Source: Candida dubliniensis CD36
Lineage: Eukaryota > Ascomycota > Pichiomycetes > Serinales > Debaryomycetaceae
Direction of reading: 5' to 3'
NCBI RefSeq assembly: GCF_000026945.1
Contig: NC_012860.1
Span: 1,240,001 to 1,304,000, forward strand
DNA: 64,000 bases
Under the pieces are notes generated by a model that saw only the letters and a list, made by a program, of their open reading frames with translations, had not been told where the DNA came from and did no database searches. Shown here piece after piece: positions 50,022 to 60,386 of this stretch (its first letter is position 1; each line of letters starts with the position of its first letter). The translations under genes and the position numbers were made by a program.

Positions 50022-51758
50022 ACAAATTCCATTAAAAATTATGAATCACCCCCTTACCTTTTCCACCCACCCAAAAGGTGATTATTAATCAATTATAGAT
50101 CAGATTTATGAAATAGGAATCTGTTTTTCTTTTTTCTTTTTTCTATTTACTCTTGTTATGTTCATTTATTTCATATTCGTTGACTGCTTTCTTTTTTTTT
50201 TTTTTTTCATTCATTCTTTATTTAGTTTTTTTTTAATACATACTTACCAATTATATTATATTATATTATATTATAAAAGAACTTACTACTGTTCATCCAT
50301 GGTAGTATCCAATATCATGTTTTTCATTTGATTTGCTGTTTCAAAGAAAATGGAATATAAGTTTGCTTAGAAAATTGCAAACAAACAGTACATGTGATCA
50401 ATTAATGGCAATCCATTAAACAAAAAGAAACTCCTGCAATTAATACATGGCAAATTATCTTTTGGAATTAAAAACATTTAATGTAATGATTCTTATTAAA
50501 AAATCGTGAATAACTCAGGTTATTCATTGATATAATATGTTTTCCAACAAAATTGAATTTTTTGAAGTACCGTTCCAAAGAATATAAATTGGTAGCGTGT
50601 TATTTATAGTAGTTTATGTTTTCGTTTATTAATTTTGTGGAGTCGATGTTGACGTTATCTTGATTATCAACAATGATATGGTATCCAACTATTGATGCAA
50701 CTAGTTGGTTGGATACATGACAACAACAATAACAAACGAAAATGCTGCATTTATCTATAAATAACTAAAAGCAAACAAGACGTAATCAGATTTGATTCAT
50801 TTAAGCCAAGATACAGAAACTAATTGATCACACAATGAATCTCATAATGTTGCATTCTAGATTCTGCATTGATTAATATTAGAGAATTTTTTCTGTATAA
50901 GTTTCTAGTTCAAACGTTTTTATTATCAATTTTATATATGTTTAGGTGTATAGCATTTTTAATCAACAAACATATCAATGCAAATATTATTAAATGAGAC
51001 AACTACTTCTTTTTATCAATTACTGGTAATAGAATTGATGTTGCCAAGTTTGTACCATAATATGTATACACTAGAAAGAGGCATGTGGGGTATAGAAGCA
51101 GGGAATATTGTCATAACTTCGTTTTAGTGAACACTAGAATACTATATTGCGTATTATGGTTAAACTGACGTTATTTAGTGCTTCCTCTAACACTGTAATA
51201 ATGAAACCCATAAATGTTCTAGATCAGTTAATCTATTTTTGTAATTATTTGATTATATGTTTCTTTTTGGGTTGAAGTTTTCTCCACATAAACAGATAGT
51301 TGTAATTTTTGCAAAACAGTTTCCAATGAACTGATAAATATTCCTCGTAGAAATAAATCAAATACAATTATAAAACACTTTTCTTCTAGCTGATTATCTT
51401 TTGTTATATGACTTTATTATACATTAACTGTCAATCATTATACAATCTAAAAATAGATAACAAGAAACAAAATAGAATCTTGACTATGTTCAGTTTCACA
51501 ACGAGGCTATAATAACTAGTTCAACAAAAGGAACATTGAGTTATTATCACTAAATTTAGCAACAAGTAGAATATACACCTTTGATAGTTCTATCATAATT
51601 GAAGAAAATACGAGTTTGAACGAAAGAATTATCAATAATTCAACCAAAGATGTTTGTAAACGAATAATGTAAATAGAGCCCTGGTCCTTGTTCAAAAATG
51701 TTGAATCTTATCCATCTACATTATATTTCAATATTATTTAAAAACGCAACACAATAAA
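50022..51758. other. Intergenic region, upstream arm of tandem PGA45-like block
   Basis: About 1.7 kb. The part from 51210 on (ATAAATGTTCTAGATC and following) is repeated, diverged, at 53281 on, about 2.07 kb later, marking the 5' side of a tandem duplication. The position matching the PGA45 TATA box reads TGTAAATA at 51668-51675. No gene is supported. Confidence 0.6.
51210..51370 (+). repeat. Upstream copy of duplicated PGA45 flank
   Basis: Shares ATAAATGTTCTAGATC, AATCTATTTTT and further diverged matches with 53281-53420. The offset is about 2.07 kb, close to the 2.04 kb between the two coding copies. Confidence 0.6.
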
Positions 51759-52265
51759 CTGAAATTCTCAATTATCTTGGCTATTATTGCTAACCTGTTA
51801 AGTTTGGTTGTTTCCTCACCATTATTTCAAGTTTCAACTGCAGATAATACTGTTCCAACACCAACAGTTGCTCTTACTACTTATGCTGGTTGTGATGCCT
51901 CTTTTACTTCTGACGGATATACCACTATTATTTCATTTGACGATTGTACTACGGCTTCTGTTACTCCTCCTCCTCCTCCAGGATTCTCACCAAGACAAGA
52001 TAATGCATGCACAACTTACAATGGTAAATGCTATTGTGCTACAGGTAATTGTGATGGTGGGTATGTTTCATATTACCATACTTCTGTTTGGCTGACTAGT
52101 TGTAGCACAAATGGTTGTTCATTCATTACTGAGGGATCTAGTATTGGATTTAAGTGTGCTACAACGAAAACATTAGATAATGGATGTCTTGAAATTGAAA
52201 GCAAAAATTGGGATGCAATTAGTGTTACTACTTCTTGTCCAACTAATGCAAAACCAACAAAGTAA
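51759..52265 (+). pseudogene. Decayed PGA45-like wall-protein copy: ATG replaced by CTG, truncated
   Basis: The frame is open for 168 codons and encodes a close paralogue of the N-terminal domain of the gene at 53801: AGC-x-FTS-GYTTII-FDDC, ACTTYNGKCYCATGNC, SYYHT, GCSFITEG, ATTKTLDNGCLEI and TSCPTN all align. Read from CTG (51759-51761) it gives KFSIILAIIANLLSLVVSS after the first codon, a good signal peptide, so CTG most likely replaced an ATG. No in-frame ATG lies between the upstream stop (51702-51704) and this point, and the first usable start downstream would lose the secretion signal. The TATA position also reads TGTAAATA. It stops at TAA-TGA after the first domain, without the repeats. 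Non-AUG initiation is possible, but loss of function is simpler. Confidence 0.7.
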
Positions 52266-53280
52266 TGAGCAACCAGTTGGTAGATATTAGGAATTAGTTA
52301 CGCCATTGCTCCTCGATTTTGTCTATCCTTGGGTTAGAAGCCATAAATTGACCTTTAATCTTTCTTTTTTTTTTTGTATTTGTTTTTGTTTAGTTTTCAA
52401 TATATGTCTGATAAATCACTATTCTGTAGAAAGAAGATTACTTCAAAGCCGTACAACAATCAATGAATGTGCTAACGATCAACCCCACTCCACTTATTTT
52501 GTAAAGTTCAGATTTTCTTGTTACATTAAAAAATGGGGACGATATTGGTCATCCACGTTGTGCGTTGATCAACCTAAGTAATCCAAATATTTCTACCATG
52601 TGGTTAATCTATAAGATCAACGAAATACCAAAAAAACTAGATCTCCAGAATCTCCCCCTCCTACAAACACTTGACTGAATTATTTTTAGACTTATAAGAA
52701 ACAATAAATCAACTAAATTATTAATACATTGAATTGCACACGTTGATGATATTTCCCTATTTTAAACCATAATCTTGTATTGTTTAATTGCCAAGTATTT
52801 ACAACCACCCTCTGAAGTGGTAGCGCAACATCAGGGTTATTTTTAACTATCGGGGAAACAAATTAATTCCTAATATCCAACAAAAACTAAAAAACATGTT
52901 GCATATACGACAAAGAGATTCTGATCTCTTTATAAGCGAAAGTAGAAAATTCATTTATGGTCTAAAATGTTTAAATTTTTCTTGCCTACATAAGATCATG
53001 TAAGAGATTCACCGTAGCATAATAATGTGGAAACGAACTATTTTATATACTTAACTCACATGAATAAAATATACCATTCTTGTTATGTAAATGGATTTTT
53101 ACAAGGGATCTAAAGCCATTAATGTAAAGCGAAAACCCAAGTTTGATATATTATCATTCAAGCAACGAAAAGGGGGAAAGATAATCTCAGAATCACATTT
53201 TAGTGTATATTATCGTACCATGATCCATATACGGGTAAATTGCGATCATTTACTAAAGTTCCGTCATGACAATGAAGGCT

Positions 53281-53420
53281 ATAAATGTTCTAGATCTTTT
53301 AATCTATTTTTATAATTATTTGTTTATTTTCTCTATTACTTCTCCACAAAGGAAAAGCTGCAATTTTAGTAAAGAGTTTTATCTTGGCAGTAGTTCTCGT
53401 AAATCAAAGCAATTAAAGCT
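53281..53420 (+). repeat. Downstream copy of duplicated PGA45 flank
   Basis: The partner of 51210-51370: the same ATAAATGTTCTAGATC start, then AATCTATTTTTATAATTATT, then TTCTCCACA and CAATTTT blocks in the same order. Confidence 0.6.
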
Positions 53421-53708
53421 GCAAAAAAAACGTTTTCTGATAGATCTTTGTAAGTAAGTTTTAATAATTACCCCGATGTATAAAGTATCAATTGTCATTC
53501 ATCTACACTAATCCAAAAATAGATAATAACAGTAATAAATAATAAAGATATTGGGTAAAGTTTTCGAGTATGTTAGTTTAAGAGCAAGTCCTAATAACTT
53601 ATTATAAAAGAAAAACCTTGGCAATAATAGCTAAAATTAGCAATAATATCAACCCCATGCTTTAACCTTTTCTACTATAATCAAGTCCAATATGGATGAC
53701 TCAAGCAA

Positions 53709-53716
53709 TATAAATA
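53709..53716 (+). promoter_or_regulatory. TATA box of PGA45-like gene
   Basis: TATAAATA, 92 bases before the ATG, preceded by a TGACTCA Gcn4-type site five bases upstream (53697-53703). Confidence 0.5.
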
Positions 53717-53800
53717 GAACCTTAATTCTTGTTCAAAATATTCAAGTAAAGTATCCCATTATCTTTAACCTTTATTGGATATCAATATTACCCTCAAACC

Positions 53801-55405
53801 ATGCAAGCAACTGCTATCTTGGTTACTGCTGCTAGTTTGGTAAAATTGGTGACATCTTCACCATTGACATCAATTCCTACTACTTATAATAATACACCAA
53901 CACCAACAACTACTATTAGTGCTCATGCTGGTTGTGAAGTATATTTCACTTCTGAAGGTTATACCACTATTATTCCATTTGATGATTGTCCATTGACTTC
54001 GGTCAGTGCTCCTCCTGGTTTCCCACCAAGACCAGATGACGCATGTACTACATACAAGGGACAAAGATATTGTGCTCAAGGTAATTGTGATGCTAATTTT
54101 GTTTCTTATTATCACACTTTCTTTTGGACAACTGCTTGTAGCACAGGCGGTTGTTCATTTATAACTGAGGGACCTAGTATTGGTTTTGATTGTGCAACAA
54201 CAAAAACTTTAGATGATGGATGCCTCGAAATCCAAAGCAAAGAATGGGATATGATACATATTACCACTACTTGTCCAAACAATACCACACCAACTGAAAC
54301 TTGTGGTGTAACATCATTTGAAGAAAAAGAGACTCCTTATACATTTACCACCTGTGACCCAACTGTAACTTTACCTAGTCATTGTGTTAGGCATGAGACA
54401 ATTGTTGGAACTAGAACACTTGATATTATAAGATGTTCCATTACCGACCCTCCTCCCCCAACAGATCCTCCAATTATTTGTCAATTAGAGACTTCAGTTT
54501 CCAATGGTATGACTTTAACTGGTATGTCATGTAATTATATTCCTGATGATTGTTCTACAAGCACTTCAGTGAATGTTCATAATAGAACTGTGACTTATTT
54601 TGTTTGTCCAACAACTACCATTGAACCACTTCCACCTGGCGTTAGTACCACAACAATTTGTCCTCACTCTAAATGTTATAATCCTCCAGGTGGTGATAAT
54701 GGAAGTGGACATGGAGGTGGACATGGAGGTGGACATGGAGGTGAAAATGGTGGCGGAAATGGAGGAGGCGGTGGTAATGGTGGTGATAATGGAGGCAATA
54801 ATGGTGGTGGTGGTGATCACGGTGGTGGTAATAATGGAGGTGGCAACAATGGCGGTGACAACTGTCCTCCACAACCGACAATCACTGTCACTGTTACACA
54901 AGAAACTGTAACCAAAACCATTACTGAATATAAAACCAAAACTGTCGAAACCCCTTCAAAACCCAATAAACCTCCTCACGGACATCAGGATCATACAGTT
55001 ACTGAAACTTGCTATATTTATGAATCCGTCATCACTTATCCGTATACTACAATCACAAGCAGTTATACTATTACAGTGAAACCTACGAATGTGGAAACAA
55101 GTACACCTACTGATTTAAATGAAACACCCGAAACTTCAGAGCCAACTGAATCAACTGAGCCAAATGACTCGACAGAACTTACAGCATCTACCAAATCAAC
55201 TAAACCCACTGAGTCTAATGAATCTGCTGAACCTACGGAACCAACTGAATCTAGCAAGTCTACTGAGCCAACTGAACCGTCTGAGACGCCTGATCCAACG
55301 GACTCTGCAAATCCAACTGTCCCACCGGAACCATCAGTCTCTATTGTTCCTACTGATCCAACATATACAATAGTACCTGTTAATTCTACAATATCAAGCC
55401 TTTGA
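53801..55405 (+). CDS. PGA45: Cys-rich, Gly-rich secreted wall protein, PGA45-like
   Basis: A 534-residue protein with a signal peptide (MQATAILVTAASLVKLVTSS). A Cys-rich N-terminal domain (about 40-170; AGCEVYFTSEGYTTII, ACTTYKGQRYCAQGNC, GCSFITEGPSIGFDC, ATTKTLDDGCLEI) is followed by a second Cys/Thr region (170-290). A Gly/His/Asn-rich repeat (GGHGGGHGG-type, about 296-355) comes next, then a Thr/Val segment with ITVTVTQETVTKTITEYKTK, and a Pro/Thr/Ser/Glu tail with repeated P-T-E-S / E-P-T-E units (about 430-510) that should be O-mannosylated. Pga45 is described as GPI-anchored, but here the C-terminus (VPVNSTISSL) has no hydrophobic GPI signal and none is seen in other frames just after the stop. 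It may be soluble, covalently linked otherwise, or C-terminally truncated. Confidence 0.72.
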   Translation: MQATAILVTAASLVKLVTSSPLTSIPTTYNNTPTPTTTISAHAGCEVYFTSEGYTTIIPFDDCPLTSVSAPPGFPPRPDDACTTYKGQRYCAQGNCDANFVSYYHTFFWTTACSTGGCSFITEGPSIGFDCATTKTLDDGCLEIQSKEWDMIHITTTCPNNTTPTETCGVTSFEEKETPYTFTTCDPTVTLPSHCVRHETIVGTRTLDIIRCSITDPPPPTDPPIICQLETSVSNGMTLTGMSCNYIPDDCSTSTSVNVHNRTVTYFVCPTTTIEPLPPGVSTTTICPHSKCYNPPGGDNGSGHGGGHGGGHGGENGGGNGGGGGNGGDNGGNNGGGGDHGGGNNGGGNNGGDNCPPQPTITVTVTQETVTKTITEYKTKTVETPSKPNKPPHGHQDHTVTETCYIYESVITYPYTTITSSYTITVKPTNVETSTPTDLNETPETSEPTESTEPNDSTELTASTKSTKPTESNESAEPTEPTESSKSTEPTEPSETPDPTDSANPTVPPEPSVSIVPTDPTYTIVPVNSTISSL

Positions 55406-55851
55406 TTTAAACAAAGTATGCTTCCCAATCAATAACTTGTCGCTCATTTACATTAACGGTTTGTTTTTAATAGTGTATGGAAAATCAACAAAATTAAATA
55501 AAAAAAAAATAGAAAATTAAAAAACTAGCAAAAAAAAAAAGGCCATATAATATTGTTTCTGTCAAGTTGTTTAAATGAATATATATATATATATATATAT
55601 AAGTGTTAAATTCCAATTCATCTTTAGAGTAGTATAAACGGCTGAACAAATAATACTGCTTCTCCAATAATATTTCTCTCTTATCAAATGTAATACCAGA
55701 AAAAAATAGCTCTCACTTATTGACTTGTGAGAAAATAATAAAACGACAGATCAAAGAAATAAACCAAACTCAAATTTAGGACTCTACCATACATTTTGCT
55801 ATCCATATATATATATATATATTCCTATACCAAATGATTTGTTAATTAAAT
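55406..55851. other. Intergenic region upstream of LSB6
   Basis: A 446-base region with A tracts (55500-55510, 55530-55540) and two AT dinucleotide runs (55579-55600, 55805-55821). No gene is seen. Confidence 0.6.
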
Positions 55852-57966
55852 ATGCCCGACTCTTCAGTTTCTAATCATGATATTAAGTCAATGTCCCACA
55901 CCAACACCATTACAAATAACACATCTCCGTTCGCCACACTATCTTCTAACATGGAGAAAAAGACAATAGACCCTGAAACTGAACACCACCACCACCACCA
56001 ACACCAGGACAATGGAAATGGAAATGAAGACAAAGGAACCACAATTAATGGCAAAGTAGGGACATTATTATCAGAGCAAGAAGCAAATAACAGACCAATA
56101 GTCCATGTGAATTCATTATCGAAAAGTTGGCATTACGATACATCAAATTCCGCAAGTTCTAAATCAGCTCCCAACACCCCCAAAATTAAATCTCGATCAC
56201 AACCAGTTTCCAGAAGAGCAAGTGTAGAAGATATACATTTTCAACATATCCCATCACATCATGAAACTCATAATTATAGTTTTAAAAATTCAGTTTTAAT
56301 TCCTGCTGCAAAATGGGCTTATCTGCCAATATCGAAAATGAGACGACTGACAAATCCTAGCATTACTAATAACAGTCAAATCCATGAAGAATACTTGATT
56401 GAATATTCTGTATTTCGTCCTATCAAAGGGTTACCAGAATTGAATTCTCATAAAGATATTTTAATTCATTTACGAGATACAATCGAATCACAAACTAAAA
56501 AACCATTTGAATTCCCTGAAACATACATTTCTGAAATTGATTTCCATAATTTATTATTTAAAATCACGAAAATTATTGAGACTGATCATATTTATCCAGA
56601 AAGAATAACTACTGGTTCATCGGGGAGTTATTTTATATTTGATATTGATTTTTCTCTTTATAAAATTGGTATTTTCAAACCAAAAGATGAAGAACCATAT
56701 GGCCCATTACTGCCCAAATGGACCAAATGGGCTCATCGAACTTTTTTCCCGTGTTTTTTCGGTAGAAGTTGTTTAATTCCTAATCTTGGATATATTAGTG
56801 AAGCAGCAGCTTGTGTTTTAGATCGACAATTACATTCATTTATTGTTCCCCATACGGAAATTGTTGAATTACGATCACCAACGTTTTTTTATAGTTATTG
56901 GGATAAAAGTAATGATGTGACTAAATTACCTAAAAAGAAAGGTTCATTGCAATTATTTTTAAATGGATATATTAATGCTGATATATGGTTAAAAATTTAT
57001 CCAATACCAACAAATGATGTTTATTTGTTAAAGAAAACGTCTCGTATAGAAGTACCATTAGATGAAACCAAATTTTTGTTTACATGGAGTCAAGAATCAA
57101 TGCAACAATTTCAAGAAGAATTAGAAAAATTGGTGATTTTAGATTATCTTATGAGAAATACCGATAGAGGATTAGATAATTGGATGATTAAATTGGAATG
57201 GATTGAAATTAAAAGGAAACAACTGATTAAAATAATGAAACCAATCATAAAAATTGGTGCTATTGATTCAGGTTTAGCATTCCCTTGGAAACATCCTGAC
57301 GAATGGAGATCTTTCCCATTTGGTTGGTTATTTTTACCACTTTCAATAATTGGACAACCATTTTCTCGTAGAACTCGAAATCATTATTTACCATTATTAA
57401 CTTCAAAGAAATGGTGGGAAGAAACGGTGATAAAATTAAAAGATGTTTTCATGCAAGATAATGATTTTAAAGAAAGAATGTGGTTGAAACAATTGGCAGT
57501 TTTAAAAGGTCAAGCATTTAATATTGTTGAGATATTGAAATTAACTTATGCTGGTCCTTTGGAATTGACCAGACGTGAGAATTTGTTGGTCATTGATGAT
57601 ATAATGTATATGCCCAATGGGAAATGTGATTATGACTTTATGAAATCGTCATTATATGAAAGTGATATTTTTAAAAGTTATCGTGTTAGGAGTAGTGACA
57701 GGAATCATAGATATGATAGTGACGAAGAGCTAGGGCAGCAAGAAGAAGGAGAAGGAGAGGTGATTAGTCCGAATACTCCATTGTTAGCACATCCTCATAA
57801 CCATTATCTTGAAGTGATTAATGAATCATTTGATGATACCAATGAATCTGGATATGAACATATGAATAGAGAAAACAATGTTGCTGCTACTGATAAAGGT
57901 AAAAAAGTTATTATTGAAAGATTAATTAAAGAGACTAGCAAACCCCCTGTTTTCACTTGGTGTTGA
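55852..57966 (+). CDS. LSB6: Type II phosphatidylinositol 4-kinase Lsb6
   Basis: A 704-residue kinase that makes PI4P at vacuole, endosome and plasma membranes. The first 150 residues are disordered with a His run. The catalytic domain starts near residue 185 with YSVFRPIKG. Motifs include ITTGSSGSYFIFD (nucleotide loop, about 248-260), YKIGIFKPKDEEPYGPLLPKWTKW (the lysine in FKPKDEEPYG), the Cys-rich palmitoylation-type segment FFPCFFGRSCLIPN (CCPCC in animals), and the catalytic DYLMRNTDRGLDNW near 430-440. IGAIDSGLAFPWKHPDEWRSFPFGW supplies the metal-binding Asp. It is slightly longer than yeast Lsb6 (607), with an acidic tail. The 3' end faces the next gene across 87 bases with a long A tract. 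Confidence 0.9.
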   Translation: MPDSSVSNHDIKSMSHTNTITNNTSPFATLSSNMEKKTIDPETEHHHHHQHQDNGNGNEDKGTTINGKVGTLLSEQEANNRPIVHVNSLSKSWHYDTSNSASSKSAPNTPKIKSRSQPVSRRASVEDIHFQHIPSHHETHNYSFKNSVLIPAAKWAYLPISKMRRLTNPSITNNSQIHEEYLIEYSVFRPIKGLPELNSHKDILIHLRDTIESQTKKPFEFPETYISEIDFHNLLFKITKIIETDHIYPERITTGSSGSYFIFDIDFSLYKIGIFKPKDEEPYGPLLPKWTKWAHRTFFPCFFGRSCLIPNLGYISEAAACVLDRQLHSFIVPHTEIVELRSPTFFYSYWDKSNDVTKLPKKKGSLQLFLNGYINADIWLKIYPIPTNDVYLLKKTSRIEVPLDETKFLFTWSQESMQQFQEELEKLVILDYLMRNTDRGLDNWMIKLEWIEIKRKQLIKIMKPIIKIGAIDSGLAFPWKHPDEWRSFPFGWLFLPLSIIGQPFSRRTRNHYLPLLTSKKWWEETVIKLKDVFMQDNDFKERMWLKQLAVLKGQAFNIVEILKLTYAGPLELTRRENLLVIDDIMYMPNGKCDYDFMKSSLYESDIFKSYRVRSSDRNHRYDSDEELGQQEEGEGEVISPNTPLLAHPHNHYLEVINESFDDTNESGYEHMNRENNVAATDKGKKVIIERLIKETSKPPVFTWC

Positions 57967-57975
57967 TTGTAACTG

Positions 57976-58004
57976 AAAAAAAAAAAAAAAAAAAAAAAAA
58001 AAAA
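57976..58004 (+). repeat. A29 tract between convergent genes
   Basis: Twenty-nine consecutive A directly after the LSB6 stop codon, in the 87-base gap to the convergent neighbour. Confidence 0.9.
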
Positions 58005-58053
58005 CGAACTTTTGAATATTTAACATTATTTTGCATGGTATGTAGATATCTTT

Positions 58054-59118
58054 CTAATGTCTAACATATTTTTCTGAAAATATTTTTTGATAATCATCAG
58101 AACTTCCTTGGAAATCATTTTTATCAATTTCAAACATTTTCTTTTCTTCTTTTAATCTAAATTGAACTAATTTTAATAATGGATAAATTGTGGATAAGAT
58201 TGGTGTAGATACTTTATTTTCCCTAGCAATTTTCAATGGATTTCCTAAAATGATTTCTAATTCCATTAATTGCCCCTTACGAACATCAACACACATTGAT
58301 GGACTATAAAAAAACCCATCTCCAATATGAATATATTTATCAACTAAAGTTGGATCACATTCAACCCCTACTGATTTGGCAATTGCAATGACTTCAAGCA
58401 TTGCTGGGCGGATTAATTCCTCATTACCAATGGTCATTTGAATTCTGGTATTATCTAATTGTACTAATGCTGAAATTGTATTAAATACTGAATTATAAAT
58501 CAATTTTTCCCATCTTCGTTTTTGAACGTCTTCATCTAATAAAATGGTATTTTTCAGAGGATCATCATTTTGATAAATTTCAATAAATTTTTGAATCTTG
58601 TCAAGCGACAAAGGCAATCTTTCCAGTTTTGGTTTAAAATCTCCAAGGTAAACAAAATCTTTACCTAAATTTTTAACATGACCATGATAATAAGTTGAAC
58701 CAATTAATGAAATTCCACTTAATATAAGATGATTTGGATATGCTTCAAACATTGGATTTTCAATACCTAATCCATTTTGCAATAATATAATCACTTCATT
58801 ACCAGTTTTAATTGCTGGTTTAATGATTTCTTCACAAGTGATAGGTCCATCAGGAATATTTTTCGTCGTTACTAAAATGTAATCAAATGGACCAAAACTT
58901 GTTTGAGCATCTTCAACCGATTTGGCTAAATGATGAGGTTTCCAATTGGTTACTTTCCCATATGTACATGAATCAATTGAATAACCATTATTGGAAATTA
59001 AGTCAAAATCAGATCTCACAACTAATGTCACTTCTGATTTATTATTGGTGGTTAATGAAAGGGCTGAAATTGCACCAACACCACCGGAACCAATTACTAA
59101 TACTTTTGGTTTTGACAT
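58054..59118 (-). CDS. 2-dehydropantoate 2-reductase (ketopantoate reductase) family protein
   Basis: A 354-residue ApbA/PanE-family protein. The N-terminal Rossmann motif is VLVIGSGGVGAISAL (GxGxxG, residues 5-19), and DYILVTTKN follows the nucleotide-binding strand. QNGLGIE (about 114-120) and GISLIGSTYYHGHVKNLG are typical of ketopantoate reductase. The C-terminal helical domain contains RWEKLIYNSVFNTISAL (Lys and Asn catalytic-type residues) and SPSMCVDVRKGQLMELEIILGNPL, matching the family S-S-M-x-x-D-x-x-x-G-x-x-x-E-x-x-x-x-N-G/P signature. Family enzymes reduce ketopantoate with NADPH on the way to pantothenate and CoA. Yeasts have several paralogues, only one being Pan5, so no symbol is given. 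Confidence 0.83.
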   Translation of the reverse strand: MSKPKVLVIGSGGVGAISALSLTTNNKSEVTLVVRSDFDLISNNGYSIDSCTYGKVTNWKPHHLAKSVEDAQTSFGPFDYILVTTKNIPDGPITCEEIIKPAIKTGNEVIILLQNGLGIENPMFEAYPNHLILSGISLIGSTYYHGHVKNLGKDFVYLGDFKPKLERLPLSLDKIQKFIEIYQNDDPLKNTILLDEDVQKRRWEKLIYNSVFNTISALVQLDNTRIQMTIGNEELIRPAMLEVIAIAKSVGVECDPTLVDKYIHIGDGFFYSPSMCVDVRKGQLMELEIILGNPLKIARENKVSTPILSTIYPLLKLVQFRLKEEKKMFEIDKNDFQGSSDDYQKIFSEKYVRH

Positions 59119-60386
59119 AAGTAGTTCAAAGAAAAAGAAATGAATAAACTTGTATCGTCTCTCTTATGTTGAAAAAGAAAAGAGTGTACTGTTACGGTTA
59201 AGAATTGATGATGGGGTTGGTTGGTTCCTTTTTATTGGGGCTTATAATTTTTCCGCTTTTCTTCTCATAATAATTAACAATTCCGCACTTTGTGACTAAT
59301 TTGGAGATAAGCGACAACAACTGACTAACAAGTTCTCTTAACTGTTGAACCGTGTGTATATATTAGATGTGAAAAGAAAGTACAAGACCTGAACCCTTGA
59401 AAATCAATTTATCACCAAATACAAAACACTAACCTTCTTTTATTTTGCAACCTGAGAATAGTTTCCCATTAATTTTAATAGTCTATTGTTTATGAATTCA
59501 AACAAACTTCTAGGTTTAACGAGCTACCTTGACTGTTAGAGATTAGAATCTTCCAAAAAACAAAAATGGAAGTGTTTCTTTTTGTCCGTCTTAAGTAAAG
59601 CTTCAATGAAAAGTTAATCTGCAATAACATTATAATTAAATATCATTGTTAATTTGCAATTGATTACATCAAATTAATGAAAAAAAAAAAAAAAAAGAAA
59701 ACACCACACTTTATACAAATAAACCACACCAATTTATAAAGAAAAAACAAGAGTCTTGTACCCTTCTTATATTTACCAAATTAATAATTAATACATTCTA
59801 TAGCTAACGTTTCAAATACAATATATGTAATTCGTTGAATCATTTCATTAATTGTACATCTAACGGCATTTTTTTTTTTTCACCATAAGATCTTATGCCA
59901 CAGCAATTATTAGGGAGAAATCACATCATTGATGAAATTGCAAAAAAAAAAAATTCCCTACTTTCTTTTCTCTTTCACTTCCAACACCAGTAATGATAAT
60001 TCATCTTCATCACTGACTGTATGGAAAAACTTCAACAATGAGTAGATACAATAATTAACATCATCATCTCTAGAAGAATTTAGTCTTACAAAAATACCCC
60101 CATGTTGATTCCAACACAGTAACCATTTTGAATTATCAAATCTTCTCCAATATTACACGACTTCCAAAATCTTGCAGCCACAATGTGAATTAATTTTCTT
60201 ATCTTGACAACAACAATATTAAACCATTAGGATCCACATTAATTATTACTAGATATAACAATGCCACTATTAACAAACCATAATTAGAAAAAAAAAAATA
60301 ATTGCAGACTTTATATATATAAGTAGGTTTGACTTTTGATGAAATACTTTATTTCTTTTACTATATATCGCTAAACTATCTTCACC
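59119..60386. other. Divergent intergenic region, reductase / permease
   Basis: 1.27 kb with A tracts (59680-59696, 59941-59951, 60288-60299) and T tracts. A TATATATAA lies at 60313-60321, about 70 bases before the permease ATG. No gene is seen. Confidence 0.6.

Larger units (their letters stand above)
52266..53800. other. Intergenic region between the two PGA45-like copies
   Basis: About 1.5 kb. From 53281 it repeats the upstream flank of the first copy. Near the end are TGACTCA (53697-53703), a Gcn4-type site, and TATAAATA (53709-53716), 92 bases before the ATG. The ORFs at 52306, 53091 and 53266 have no family features; 52306 starts with TTG. Confidence 0.6.

Noticed and set aside
52306..52581. 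91-codon ORF after the decayed PGA45-like copy
   Set aside because: TTG start; no similarity to the missing part of PGA45 that I can see.
54566..54901. Minus-strand and alternative-frame ORFs over the Gly-rich repeat of PGA45
   Set aside because: Repeat-driven open frames opposite a well-supported coding gene.
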